DNA of 64,000 nucleotides, taken from positions 1-64,000 of the forward strand of contig QNQO01006979.1 of assembly GCA_003290165.1 (NCBI GenBank). Direction: 5' to 3'. Under the pieces are notes generated by a model. It worked only from the letters and a program-made list of their open reading frames with translations. It had not been told where the DNA came from and searched no databases. A program made the translations under genes and the position numbers. Origin of the DNA: Berberis thunbergii (lineage: Eukaryota > Streptophyta > Magnoliopsida > Ranunculales > Berberidaceae). Shown here in pieces: positions 46,873 through 57,852 of the stretch. Position 1 is the first letter of the stretch. Each line of letters begins with the position of its first letter.

Positions 46873-49216
46873 TGCTACCACAGGCAGTGAGGATGACGAG
46901 TTAGAGCTTGATAATGAGGTTGAATGTGATGAAATGGACGTTGATAGCGGATACTTTTCCAGAGTTTAATCATGAGAATTTCAGAGATCAAAGATATGAG
47001 ACAGAGACTACTAGCAGTACAGGACCACAAAATGAGGCTGAAAGAATTTTGACGGTCATTAAAAATGCCAAGACTAGCATATATCTTGGGTGCGACATTT
47101 CTTTATTGTCTTTCTTCTTAAAACTTTTACATATTAAATGTGTTGGGGGAATGAGTAACAAAGACTTTACCATGTTGCTTAAGGAGTTAAAGAAAGTTTT
47201 TCCTAAAGGTGAGACGCTACCAAAGTCCTACTACGAGGCTAAAAAGATTATTCAAGATCTTGGGTATTCATATGATAAGATAGATGCGTGCATCAATGAT
47301 TTTGTTTTATTTCGCAAAGAACATGCTTACGCAGAGTATTGCCCAACTTGTGGAGAATCGAGGTGGAAAAAATTGATTGTGGAGATAATGATGATGATGA
47401 GGAGTCTACTGGATATTCTAATAAGAGGAAACGAGTCTCACGAAATATTGCGCCACTTTTCTTTAAAACCAAGGCTTCAGAAAATGTTCATGTCTTCCAA
47501 AATTGCTCCTGAAATGAAGTGGCACCATGATAACTGTATTAGAGATGACAATCTAGCACATCCTGCAGATTCAGAGGCTTGGAAACATTTTGATCAATTG
47601 TATCTTGACTTTAGTGTTGAACCGAGAAATGTGAGACTTGGATTGGCAAGTGACGGCTTTAATCCGTTCAGCAACATGAGTCTATCATATAGCATGTGGC
47701 CTGTTGTTTTGATACCATATAATTTGCCCCCATGGATATGCATGAAACAAACAAATATGATTTTGTCTCTGCTTATTCCGAGAGAGAAAGCTCTTGGAAA
47801 TGACATTGATATTTACTTACAACCATTAATTGATGAGTTAAAAGAATTATGGGAAGAAGGCGTGGATACATTTGATGCATCCAGTAAGACAACCTTCCAA
47901 ATGAGGGCAACCTTGTTATGGACTATTAGTGATTTTTCAGGTTATGTAGTTCTCTCAGGATGGAGCACTAAAGGACGTTTAGCATGCTCAATTTGTATCG
48001 TGGAGACATGTTCAAAGAGATTAGTGTATGGAAAGAAACAATGTTATATGTGTCATCGAAGATTCTTACCACTGGATCATAAATGGCGTGATGACAAATG
48101 CGACTTTGATGGTAATAAAGAACTAAGACCTCCACCATTGTTTATGTCAGGTGATGATATTCTCGAGCAAATGCAAGACATAGACCAAATAACATTTGGC
48201 AAGGGGAAGAAACAAGCCGAGGAAAGCGAGCATCATAATTGGAAAAAAAGAGTATATTCTTTGATCTTCCGTACTGGAAAATTTTGCTTATTCGGCACAA
48301 TCTAAATGTTATGCATATTGAGAAAAATGTGTGCGATAATGTGATTGCGACATTGCTAGGAGTTTCGACAAAAACAAAGGATAATCTCAATTCCCGTTTG
48401 GATTTGCAACATTTAAAGCTTAGAGAAGAGTTACATCCAATTAAGAAAGATGAGAACACTTATTTACTCCCTCCCGCCCGCAATACTTTGTCATCCGATG
48501 AGAAGAGTCGTGTGCTACAAATCTTGAAAGATATCAAGGTTCCAGATGGTTTTTCTTCAAACATATCCAGATGTGTTAACTTAAAAGAAAAAAGGTTAAT
48601 TGGCCTAAAAGTCATGATTGTCATGTTCTTCTCCAACGACTACTTCCACTTGCTATTCAAGGCATATTGCCAGATGATGTGTGTGATGCCTTGCTCAGTT
48701 TGAGTAGTTTATTCGTTGATTTATGCTAAAAAACTCTTCAAGTTGAGGAACTAAAGAGAATAGAAAGGAATGCTGCAATTACGTTGTGTCGTTTAGAGAT
48801 GTTATTTTCACCATCATTTTTTGATGTGATGGTACACTTACCGATCAACTTGGCAAATGAAGTCAAGATTACTGGTCCTGTTCAATACCGTTGGATGTAT
48901 CCCATTGAGAGGTACATATATTTTTGTTGTTGCAATTACCCACAAATAGGCCTTGTTTGAGAACTATACTTATACTTCCAAATGTAGGTACTTACACACC
49001 TTGAAGTCATATGTCCGGAACAAAAGTCGACCAAAGGGATCAATTGCTGAAGGTTACATTCTAGAAGAGTGTATCAATTTTTGTTCAAGGTACTTGCATG
49101 ATATAGAAACAAAGTTTAATAAAGTTCCTAGGAACTTTGATGGCTCTGGTGACCAACATCAAGGGGACTTTCTATATTTTCAACAAAGGGACGTGCTTTG
49201 GGAAAATCAGATATAA
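46873..49216 (+). pseudogene. Main part of tnp2 in CACTA D (Transposase_21 and DUF4218)
   Basis: After the TGC duplication the frame continues the exon cut at 38327. The body is open at 46908-48305: IKCVGGMSNKDFTMLLKELK, CPTCGESRWKK, NVRLGLASDGFNPFSNMSLS (the conserved SxDGFNP segment), DIYLQPLIDELKELWEEGVD and CYMCHRRFLPLDHKWRDD. It shifts frame near 48240 into SIFFDLPYWK, HNLNVMHIEKNV, and shifts again near 48590. Then VKITGPVQYRWMYPIER precedes an intron and a DUF4218 exon (YLHTLKSYVRNKSRPKGSIA, EGYILEECINFC) at 48985-49216. Near 47380 the raw frame departs from the family and returns. With at least three frame disruptions plus CACTA C, it cannot make transposase. Confidence 0.88.
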
Positions 49217-49540
49217 AAGAGTTAACTATGGAAGAATGGACTCAGGCACATTGGTACATCTTGCAAAATTGTGAAAATGTGACACGTTTATTGAGTAAGA
49301 AATTACTATCTACACTACTCGTTTGTTTTTAAGTCACCAAATTATCTAACATATGTTACTTATTTGCAGGGAACATAAAAATATCTTAAAACATACACAT
49401 TCAAGGAACTTAGACCTTATTCATCGTCGACAATTTCCAAAGTGGTTTGAGTCTCGTGTAAGGAACTTAGACTTTATTCATCATCAACAATCATATTAAG
49501 AATATTGTTCATAACATAATTGGTATTTTTCATTGCTTAG

Positions 49541-50226
49541 GTGATTGAATTATGTCGAACAACTAGTCATGAATCGATCGAACAGTTGCGCCCATTTGCT
49601 CGTGGTCCTGACAAAGTAGTATTGTCATGGAGTGGTTATGTTGTTAATGAATTTAAGTTTCACAAGAAAAGCCGGGAAGCTCGGTTAAAAACACAAAATA
49701 GTGGTGTGGTTGTTAATGGAGATAATGGAGTTGATAGATTAATTATTATGGAGTTCTTATTGATGTTGTTGAATTGGAATATTTAGGAGGAAATCGTGTT
49801 ATTTTGTTCAAGTGTGATTGGAGAGATATCCATAGCCCTGGACGAGGTATTGAAAGGGATAGACATGGTTTTGTAAGTGTTAATTCCCAACGAATACTTC
49901 AAACAAATGAACCATACGTCTTAGCAAGCCAGTGCGAACAAGTTTTCTATGTTAGAGACAATGCAAGATCAGGATGGCTAGTTGTGACAAAAGTTGTACC
50001 ACGTGAATTTTATGTCGTGCCAGAACATGAAGACGAGACAACAGTCGATGAAATAGATGCATTGCAACCCCTAGTACTAGGAGATACATCAATCACTTAT
50101 GCACCAAGTGATGATGTGGATCATGTTGTATGGAATAGAGCTAATTTGCCAATGGAAACAATTCCATTGTCAGAAAATAACACCAAAAAAAAAAAAGGAA
50201 AAGAAAATAAGAGAGTTGATGTTTGA
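49541..50226 (+). pseudogene. 3' part of tnp2 in CACTA D (DUF4216 region)
   Basis: Two overlapping frames: 49541-49786 (FARGPDKVVLSWSGYVVNEF) and 49774-50226 (NRVILFKCDWRDI, NEPYVLASQCEQVFYVRD, GWLVVTKVVPREFY). The second is a typical DUF4216 with the F.CDW and Q..QVFYV.D motifs. A shift near 49780 separates the linker from the domain. The C-terminus is acidic then Lys-rich. It corresponds to 9247-9834 in CACTA B. Confidence 0.85.
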
Positions 50227-50504
50227 AATATGGTAATTGAAGAGTCATCAAATGTTATAATGTATTATTATTATTATTATTATTATTATGTTATGGCACT
50301 AGCTCACTTTTTGTGCATTTTTCAGGTATGGCGCCAAAGACCATCGACAAATGATAGGTAAGAGGAGTCGTCCCATAATGTTGAGTCAAGTTCTTCTGGT
50401 ATTTTTACTCACTCTAAACAATATAAAGCTCCATTTTTCTTATAGAATTGTACTTAAATTTTACAATTTTTAACATTAATAATTTCCTTTACATAGATAG
50501 CACC
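50227..50504 (+). other. Spacer between the two transposase genes of D, with (TTA)n
   Basis: 50263-50289 is a TAT/TTA microsatellite. No gene is recognised, and no promoter could be placed. Confidence 0.5.
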
Positions 50505-51030
50505 ATGAATAGGAAAGCACGTGGACGAGCATTGGGACAGAAGGTAGCAATTCTACCAAAAGGATCAAAACTGAGTCTGGAATTTGATGACAGACATCGT
50601 GTAATAGGAGAGCACATGTCATTATGTGCGTCTCAACAAGGAATTGTCGTTCAAAACATGCAAATTACATCTATTGTTGCGCCATCATGGAGAAAACTTG
50701 GCAAAGATGTAAAGGCCAAGATGCTTGAATCGTTATTGGTACGTATATATCTTATCATTATAATATGTGTGTATATGTATATATATTGGTCACATATGCT
50801 AGATTTGATCAAATGTGCTCTTTTATTCAGGAGAAGTTTGACCATAGGGGATGATCCAGAAGTAAAGAAGTTGTTAATGAAGGAAATGGGGAAAAAATGG
50901 AGGGACTATCGATCTGATTTGAAGAAGAACTATTATGATACACATGAGACAGATGAGGATCGACTTCAAAATCGACCACCAAAGTCACTGATTGTACCTC
51001 ATTTTGTTGTTAGAGATATTGTAAATAGCA
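50505..51030 (+). pseudogene. tnpA-like gene fragment of CACTA D (Ptta/En-Spm type)
   Basis: The ATG at 50505 starts MNRKARGRALGQKVAILPKG, then VAPSWRKLGKDVKAKMLESL, a GT..AG intron (about 50740-50830), then DDPEVKKLLMKEMGKKWRDY and RSDLKKNYYDTHETDEDRLQ. This is the N-terminal half of a plant Transposase_24-type protein, only distantly like the tnpA gene of A and B. The similarity ends near RPPKSLIVP and nothing corresponds to the C-terminal exons. The gene is therefore truncated, with captured host DNA following. Confidence 0.72.
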
Positions 51031-51478
51031 GGAAAGGAGTTCTTCAAAGCCTGAAGAATTTATTGATCACTGATTGTACCCCATTAGTTGGACTTGTAAT
51101 TGTTTTAGCATGTTATTTGATTTTCAGTGCCCAAAGATGGGTTCTATTTGTGTACTTACACAACTTGTGTTTCATCTGCTTAGCAGGTTCTCATCTTCTG
51201 GAATAGAATGGGCACATTCGTTTTGAAAAATCTCTGTCCATAGATGTTTTTTTTTTTTTTTTGCATAAACTGAGATTATCTTCAAGGACTCAAGGTCCGT
51301 ATTATCTTCAAGGACTCAAGGTCTGTATTATCTTCAAGGAACACGGGATTATCTTCAAGGACTCAAGGTCTGTATATTTGGTATTTTTTTTTCTTGTATA
51401 TGATAGTAATTCGTTTGTCTTGTATGGAAGTAGATAATCAGTGTGATCCTTAATAATTAGTGGAATTCATGGCTGCAG
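51031..51478 (+). other. Junction region with a 26-bp tandem repeat
   Basis: About four copies of ATTATCTTCAAGGACTCAAG at 51274-51374 (third copy shortened). The remainder is T-rich. The boundary between transposon DNA and the captured SP1 fragment lies here. Confidence 0.6.
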
Positions 51479-52317
51479 ATGCTTGGTGTCAAGCGAATTG
51501 AAAAGGTTCTTCCAACTGGGACTTCCTTGACTGTTGTTGGTGAGGTAGTCTAGCAGAACTTTGAAAAATAAAGAGTTCAGTTCTTGTTAAAAACATTTAA
51601 TAAATAACTTTATTATTTTGAGGGAATAAGGATACTTTCTTGAAATGAGTTTAGTGACCTGGTCAATGAGTTGATGGGCGAATGTACATGTGAGTTCCTG
51701 ATATATATACTAGCATGTTGGTAATTTAAGTTTTCCTCTACTTTGTTGCTCAGGCTATTAAAGATGATGTTGGAAAGGTCAGCATTCAACGACCCCAAAA
51801 GGGGCCATTTTATGTGACAGCAAAACCTATTGATCTGCTTATTGAAAATGTTGGGAAATGGGCAAGGTAACTGTAAATACGTGGTGAAAAACTTGTTTTC
51901 TCCTTTCATATTTGTTTTCTTAAAAGAGGCATTTCTACCAGGCTCTACAGGTTTGCTTCTGTGGGGTTCTCAGTACTTGCAGTACATTTCATTTTTCATT
52001 CTTATTCATTATACCTATTTTGGTTCCGTAGTTTCTTTTGCATTCATGTACTGTGTTCTTTCTTTCTCAGAGTTCTCGCTGCCATTGCACAACGATTGGA
52101 GCAAGACAATGAATGTAGACACAAGGATTTTAGTGTTTTTTCAGTTTGTATTAATTTATTTTTGAGAATCATGTTTTAGCATTGAACTTAAACTAATCTG
52201 CAGATTTAGATGAGAATGCGAATGTGAATGCACTAAATAATGCAAAAAATGACGCTCTCTTGCCAGCTATCTGTGTTATGTGTCTAGAACAGGATTATGA
52301 TGTTGTATTTGTTCCGT
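51479..52317 (+). pseudogene. Captured SP1/SPL1-type RING E3 ubiquitin ligase fragment
   Basis: Exons: 51479-51544 (MLGVKRIEKVLPTGTSLTVV), 51754-51866 (IQRPQKGPFYVTAKPIDLLI), about 51942-51990 (LYRFASVGFSVLAV), 52071-about 52116 (RVLAAIAQRLEQDNE) and 52203-52317 (LLPAICVMCLEQDYDVVFVP). The order matches plant SP1/SPL (MUL1-like) proteins: a BAM/GIDE domain facing the intermembrane space, a transmembrane segment, and the beginning of the C-terminal RING (first CxxC). In Arabidopsis SP1 ubiquitinates the chloroplast TOC import machinery. The remaining RING cysteines and the N-terminus are lost. The exons are open with usable splice sites, in the direction of D. Confidence 0.88.
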
Positions 52318-53666
52318 AAGCACCTTAACAACATTTTCTCCTTTATTTATAACATTTTTATGATGAATGTTTTCTTAATTTTCTTCTTGTCTCATATTAT
52401 TGATTTGCTTGAGGATGCAAGTTATAGGGGGAGAACAACTCTCCCTACTTAAGTTGTGCTATCATGATTTAAATGAGGAAAAAAAAAACTTAGGGTACAC
52501 CATCATTAAGCTAGCGTAATGATCTTCTAGGCCATATGGTTTGAGCATCAACATTTCAAATATTGTTTAAGGTGCAATAAAGCTTTCTTATAGTGATTTT
52601 GTATAATTTTGTTTTGTTTTAGATGCATAGAATAATCATGTCGCGAAGGGAATCAACCACTGACCAAAACAAAAGATATAACTAAATATGAATAAGATAG
52701 GACTATATAAAAACATCAAATGCTCCTTTTTTCTATTATTTCCTCTTATTCCTCTTATTTAATTATCAATTGATGTTGTGAATGGTAAATGGGGTCTGGA
52801 TACTGCAACATGTTCGCTTCAGCATCTTAGTTCTCCCATTATGTTCCTTTTACAATAAATTCATAACATGTAGTAGTTTCTTTTAATTGTTTGGTCATTT
52901 GATCTCAATCTCTAGTAAGTTTTATTTGTAAATCTAATTATCTCATACAAAAAGCATTAACTTGAATAAATGTAAAATTAGTTGCATGTCTTTTAATAGC
53001 TTAAAAACAGCAAAGAGAGGGGATTTGAGCTAAGCATTTAGCATCATTTTCAGATTTCACTAACACTGGACAACAAGCTCTGTTTTGACAGAGAGCTCTG
53101 TCCTGATGCCCTCTGTTGCTTGGTTTTTTTTTCTGCTGTTAGTGTGATGGTGTGTTGGAATTCAGCAGGGGATTGGGCTAGAGTCAGCCGGGTATGGTGT
53201 TTTTATTGCTTACAAGGTCAACCGGGTATGGTGTTTTTACTGCTTACAAGTATATGGTTGCAACTTGGGATGTTAAGGAAAATCTACATACAAATCTATT
53301 GGTATGATGAGTATTTGTTTCTCTGCTCTTTTTTCACATGTATAGAAATTGTGAGCAAGCTTGTCTAAGAGTGTCCATAGGTAATTAGAATACTTTAAAT
53401 TTCTACCTAGCCTGCACTAGCCAGATCAAGTCATGAAACTCTGCCTGCAGACTGTGGCTTGCGCTGTAATGGTTCGGTGCCAATGTTATCACTTCCATTG
53501 CTAAGTTTCATGTAAGTCACATATCGATGCCTGTTATAGCTTACTATTTTTAGATTTTAGAAGTTGTGCTGTGCCATATAGTACACATATACATGCACAG
53601 GAACAGGTTGCCTTCTGGTCTATTTGCAACATGGTGCTCACTCTCTTTATCCTTCTGTATTTGCAG
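52318..53666 (+). other. Captured intronic/intergenic DNA in CACTA D
   Basis: No gene recognised. A duplicated phrase CAACCGGGTATGGTGTTTTT(A/T) occurs at about 53187 and 53219. 53080-53110 has GACAGAGAGCTCTGTC, a perfect palindrome of 16 bp. Confidence 0.4.
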
Positions 53667-53861
53667 CAAAATAAACAGATTTTGATTGATGTTGTTGTCC
53701 ATGCTGTAAATGAGGACTATGTTGAGATGGAACATGATTTCACCAGACTTGGTTTCCTTGCTAGTGGAACGGATGTAGCTCCCATAGTTACAGCTTTAGA
53801 AGCTATCTGGCAGACTCATCCGGAAAAGGACTAGCAGATTTTAATTTTCGTAGTGTTACTG
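53667..53861 (+). pseudogene. Captured ABC1 kinase (ABC1K/UbiB family) exon
   Basis: The exon between TTTGCAG and GTAATG encodes ILIDVVVHAVNEDYVEMEHD, then FTRLGFLASGTDVAPIVTAL and EAIWQ, the helical region behind the catalytic core of plant plastid ABC1K proteins, atypical kinases regulating prenylquinone metabolism. A 1-nt shift after EAIWQ gives an early stop, although the downstream residues (GLADFNFRSVT) are still readable in another frame. Kinase motifs are not included. Confidence 0.82.
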
Positions 53862-54168
53862 GTAATGTTAATATCCTTCTTGTCTCCTTCCCTAGCACTC
53901 AATCAATTACTGTCTCATGAACCGTAGACTCTTTGGAATGGGTAGCTCCACCCAAATAACACACTATTTTCATTATTTAGTTTCCAATACAAACTCTACC
54001 TACATGTCCAAAAAAAAACCCTCTGCATCAGATTTTCAGACCATGCATAATTTGGAGATGAAAACATGTCCACATAACCTACCTTTTCTCCTCTATTTTA
54101 GACACATTACCATACTAGATTGAACGCACAAAGTCCATTAGCATCTCTTCATTCAATTCACAAACACC
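53862..54168 (+). other. Upstream DNA of the captured beta-glucosidase
   Basis: No gene recognised. As the next fragment starts with its own ATG and signal peptide, this stretch may include its promoter or 5' UTR. Confidence 0.4.
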
Positions 54169-54522
54169 ATGAAACTCTGTTACACCTTGTTTGCTCTGCT
54201 TCTTATTCAAACTCTCTCTTCACCTCTCTTGATATCTTCTGATCCCATACATTAAACTACAAGTGATGGTTCTTCTCCATTCCCAAGCAATTTCCTCCTT
54301 GGCACTGCCTCCTTTGCATATCAGGTATCATAACTTCTACTATTTCTTTATTTATTTGTAATTGTACTCAACTTTTTTTTAATATCCAAAAATTTTGAAC
54401 AAAATTAAACCCATTGTTTTTTTCTAACATGCATGTATGTTGTACTGATGATCAGTATGAAGGAGCTTATTTGACTGATGGGAAAGGCTTAAACAATTGG
54501 GATGTTTTTACTCACAAATCAG
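54169..54522 (+). pseudogene. Captured GH1 beta-glucosidase 5' fragment
   Basis: Exon 1 (54169-54324) begins with an ATG and a hydrophobic signal peptide (MKLCYTLFALLLIQTLSSPL), followed by an in-frame TAA, then FPSNFLLGTASFAYQ, the conserved start of plant GH1 enzymes (F..G.A.S.YQ.EG). Exon 2 (54456-54522) adds [20 protein letters not shown], then KSG. Catalytic Glu motifs (TFNEP, ENG) are absent. CACTA E begins 50 bp after exon 2, so E was inserted in this captured intron. Family members hydrolyse glucosides in vacuole or apoplast. Confidence 0.88.
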
Positions 54523-54571
54523 GTTGGTTGTGGAGCTTCTATAAGATCATTGTAATGGTGGTGATTTCTTA

Positions 54572-55072
54572 CACTACACCAAAAACCCCCATTAGCCACG
54601 GTTTTATACCGTGGGCATAAGACATTGCCACGGCTAAGAGCCGTGGACTACAGGGGCGTCGCAAAAATTTTTGTCACGGCTAAAAACCGTTGCTAAACAT
54701 TGTAGCAACGGTTTTCTGGTTGAAGGGGGGGCGTTATTTGCAGAAATTAGCAACGGTTATAAACCGTTGCAAGAAGAATAGCAACGGTTTTTAGCCGTGT
54801 CAAAAATAGCAACGGTTTTAAACCGTGACAAGGTGTAGAAATTAGCAACGGTTAAAAACCGTGTCCAATTAAATAGCAACGGTTTTAAGCCGTGGCTAAC
54901 CCTAGCCACGGTTTTAAGCCGTGGCAAGGTAGCCACGGTTTTTAGCCGTTGCAATAGTTAGCCACGGTTTAAAACCGTGGCAAATTTTTTTTTTTTTTTT
55001 TTTTTATAAATTATTTTTTTTTTTTTTTTTAATTTTTTTTTTTTTTTTTTTTTTTTTGCTATCAAATGACTT
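54572..55072 (-). repeat. 3' TIR and subterminal array of CACTA E, with T-runs
   Basis: TIR, about 11 palindromic units to 54984, long T-runs (54985-55052), then TTTTTGCTATCAAATGACTT, as in C (38800-38813). The alignment with C covers the whole array. Confidence 0.9.
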
Positions 55073-55750
55073 TGCCGGATTTGCAAATTCCAGTTCCACT
55101 AACATAATCAGTATATTGATAACTTGCACTTTAGTTTGGCTTAATCAGATTTTATTTGAAAGGACAAGTATCCAATATTGGAGTTTCTACCATCCTGACA
55201 ACAAAACTTACTTTGTCAAAAAAACAAAAAAAATTTGAAAGGAAACTAACAATGGAGTTTCTACATGGAGAAAGCTTGTTAAAAATATGAATAATGTACA
55301 AATATTATTAAAGGCAATGCGTAGGAACCTGAAAACTAGCAGAGATGTACAAGAAGAAAAACCATTTTAACAATAAACTTCCGTTTCATCAAATATCACT
55401 GTTTCATAATTTTGTCACGCCAACAACAATGTAATCATCTGAGGTAAGATTGAAGACGGAAATATGGACATTCAAATCTCTTTTAATAGAGCTTTATTCT
55501 TGAAATAAAGCAGCCATCCCTGGTTTTGATGATGAAGTATGAGAAGATTCGGCACTAAAATGATGAGCTCTTCATGATCTAGTACACCCTTATATAATGC
55601 ACCAGATTTTCTTTGGGACCTGACAATGTGAACAAAATAAAAATCAAATCTTGCGACAAATTGGTAAAAAATAGGCATGTTAGAATCAGAACATCTGCAA
55701 CTTTATAAATCTGATGGCAGAGAATCAGAATAGGGTGTAATCAAAGTCAC
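55073..55750 (-). other. Unassigned DNA in CACTA E
   Basis: A minus-strand open piece (about 55640-55480; SQRKSGALYKGVLDHEELII) has no family I recognise. The rest is AT-rich. Confidence 0.4.
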
Positions 55751-55810
55751 CTGTGCTGGTTCTGGAATCAGTGCCCAGGATGACACCATCCTTATAGGTG
55801 ACACCGATGA
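55751..55810 (-). pseudogene. Captured proteasome beta1 (PBA1-type) exon piece
   Basis: The minus strand encodes IGVTYKDGVILGTDSRTSTG up to a GT donor. This is the conserved stretch just after the N-terminal catalytic Thr of 20S proteasome beta subunits; the DSRTSTG ending fits beta1 better than beta2/beta7. The catalytic Thr itself is not included. It is short, so the assignment to family is firm and to subunit tentative. Confidence 0.65.
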
Positions 55811-55908
55811 TTTATTTCATTTCATTTAAATTGAAATCAACAAATTAGATTGACTATATTATCAAATACAAAAGCTAGCTCTTAAGAAAACGTGATAACG
55901 TATCTTAC

Positions 55909-56301
55909 CTTCTTAAGTTTGCTATAAATTCCTGTCTAGTCATGTTTTGCATCTCTTCCAGTTCTTTTCCATAACAAGCAAGCTGATGATCAATTAATAT
56001 TAAAGAGTTAATTAATTCAAACACACAAAATTAACATTAGCAAATGAAGCTGTCTCACACCTTGAGCAAATGAAAATTTGTCCATTTGAGAGAGTGGCAA
56101 ACTTACAGAGAAGTTAATATGAGTTGTAGGACCCCAGTATTTGAGTGCTGCTAAATCATATGCCCTTGCTGCCTTTTCTTCCTTATCATATCCACCTGAT
56201 CCATCATCCAACAGAACCAACACTATACACTATTATTCCACATTGATCGCAACCATGAACATATGAAGGAAAGAAGAATGTTAACTACTTACCAAGATAC
56301 A
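55909..56301 (-). pseudogene. Captured AINTEGUMENTA-like/AP2 transcription factor fragment with 9-nt micro-exon
   Basis: On the minus strand: a 9-nt exon TGTATCTTG (56301-56293) between AG and GTAAG, exon 56195-56107 ([20 protein letters not shown], then [10 protein letters not shown]) and exon 55982-55909 (YGKELEEMQNMTRQEFIANL, then RR). This is the first AP2 repeat's second half and the linker of AIL/PLT proteins, which govern meristem and organ growth. The VYLG micro-exon is a hallmark of this gene family and shows genomic, not cDNA, capture. DNA-contacting residues of the first part and the second AP2 repeat are absent. Confidence 0.9.
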
Positions 56302-57435
56302 CTGGTCAAGAAATGGAGGTAGCAATGGATTGGCAGGCACAACAAACCCACAATAAGAACAGATGTCACAATTAATTTATTTCATTTCAATAACAAGATG
56401 AATGTTCTTAGCTGTCCTCAACATTTTAACTTGTATTAGTCAGAATAGCCGAGAATCATACCTGCCAATACATGAATGTTTGAATTATGTTGCGTTGCCA
56501 TCTGAACCAGGAGAGTTAGATTATTAGTGGATCTTTAAGTTAGCAGGCAGTAGACAAATAAACAATAGCGAAAACTTACGAGAGCAACGAGATGATTAGA
56601 ATAAAACCCATTCATATTTCAGCATGAGAAGTCAGTATACTGAGTGTAGTTGTGTTTGATTCCACCCACAGGCAAGGCTCCTCCAAGTACTTCCTGCTCA
56701 TAAACAATACACCATTCAGATTTATCTACATTAATATAGCAAAACTGAAATCACCACAAATTTATGAACTTGAATTACAATGAATTTGAATTACTATGGT
56801 TGAATTACAATGTGTCATTCTATACATCCTACCTTAAATACAGTGAGACCAAGAATTGGGAGAATAAAATGAATTCACTTACTACTACAGCAGGAGAATG
56901 CACGCCAAGAAATGGGACAATATCCACCTGCAACCAATTCTCAATAGCTGATCCCACCACTGCACCCACGACAAGCCCTCCAACAGTTAGATACTCACGC
57001 CAGACAGGAGTAGCAAATAACTCAAGCACCTTGTGACAATGATACGATACATGTGGAACTTAAGGAAAGATGAACAAGCCGATGGGAGATAGCATCCGGG
57101 ATATTTATGGTATGAGAACATACATAAAAACACAAGTAGTAATGCCAACAAACTGAAATTACTATCTGAGGCATGACCAAAAATACAAAAACTGAAGCCG
57201 CCCTGAAATACTGAAATTTGGATGGGAAAATGCTGAACAGAGCATATCCCAATAGGTGCTAGAAACAGGTGCTCCAACTGAAACAGGTGCATTCTTCACT
57301 GTATCCTGCAGCCAACTAGGCATTGAACCCATTTGTGGACTATTTACATGTTTGACATCAGCTTGGATGAACGGTGATGGAGGTCACTGAAAAATTCATT
57401 ATAATAATGAAACTTGCAGCAAATAACACGCATAC
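56302..57435 (-). pseudogene. Captured exons of an unrecognised membrane protein
   Basis: The minus strand contains open pieces in order: PPSPFIQADVKHVNSPQMGS (about 57385-57305); LELFATPVWREYLTVGGLVV, then GAVVGSAIENWLQVDIVPFL (about 57029-56880); EVLGGALPVGGIKHNYTQYT (about 56698-56640); and MATQHNSNIHVLAG (56504-56462). The hydrophobic Gly/Val stretch suggests a membrane protein, perhaps plastidial, but I do not recognise the family, and more than one gene may be involved. Confidence 0.5.
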
Positions 57436-57852
57436 CTCGGACATTATAATCCATGGAATAGCTCCTAGTCCAAGGGAGAAGGAAAGAACAAGGACCTGAA
57501 AGAACTTTTGTCAAACAAACTCAAATAACATTATTAACAGAAACAATTAAATGAGCAGCAAAACATACCACAAGTCCAACTAATGACAATATGCTTAAGA
57601 CATTGTAGAAATGAGAATCCGGCACTACAAACTCCTAATGATTTGAAAGAAACAAAAGCATTAGAGGGGGGAAAAAAAACTCCAAACATAAAACAGCAAA
57701 ATGTTTCCTACTCCATCCACTATAGATACTAACTTAGCAATATGCATTTATTATTCAAAAGAAGATTTCCCAAGTGCCACAGCATGATGCACCTTCAAAT
57801 AAAATGATACTGAAACAAGTAAGAGACTAGCAGTCATTCCGCTTGTCGAAAC
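57436..57852 (-). pseudogene. Captured ERD6-like sugar transporter fragment, three exons
   Basis: Exons 57852-57793 (VSTSGMTASLLLVSVSFYLK), 57634-57569 (EFVVPDSHFYNVLSILSLVG, then LV) and 57495-57436 (VLVLSFSLGLGAIPWIIMSE) have GT..AG borders. They cover transmembrane helices of the second half of a plant ERD6-like (major facilitator) monosaccharide transporter, including the G.GAIPW.IMSE motif. These proteins act at the tonoplast. The exons are open. The rest of the transporter is absent. Confidence 0.9.

Larger units (their letters stand above)
36136..54571 (+). mobile_element. CACTA transposon D, outer host element (both ends outside the window)
   Basis: Plus-strand segments 36136-38327 and 46873-54571 form one element: CT-rich leader, tnp2, a second En/Spm-like gene, then captured SP1-type E3 ligase, ABC1K and beta-glucosidase fragments. 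CACTA C lies in its first tnp2 exon (TSD TGC); E starts at 54572 behind a candidate TSD TTA. LTR element II, with all that is nested in it, lies upstream. Neither terminus is visible, so the left limit is inferred from the leader and the right limit is open. In this reading D extends past both window edges. Confidence 0.75.

Noticed and set aside
46873..50226. Functional TNP2 transposase in D
   Set aside because: At least three frame changes and the 8.5-kb insertion of CACTA C interrupt it.
53080..53250. Fourth copy of the CTG-rich repeat family
   Set aside because: Only short words (CAGAGAGCTCTG, TCTGCTG) are shared; the conserved GCGTTGACATG and GCGCGTGTG parts are absent.
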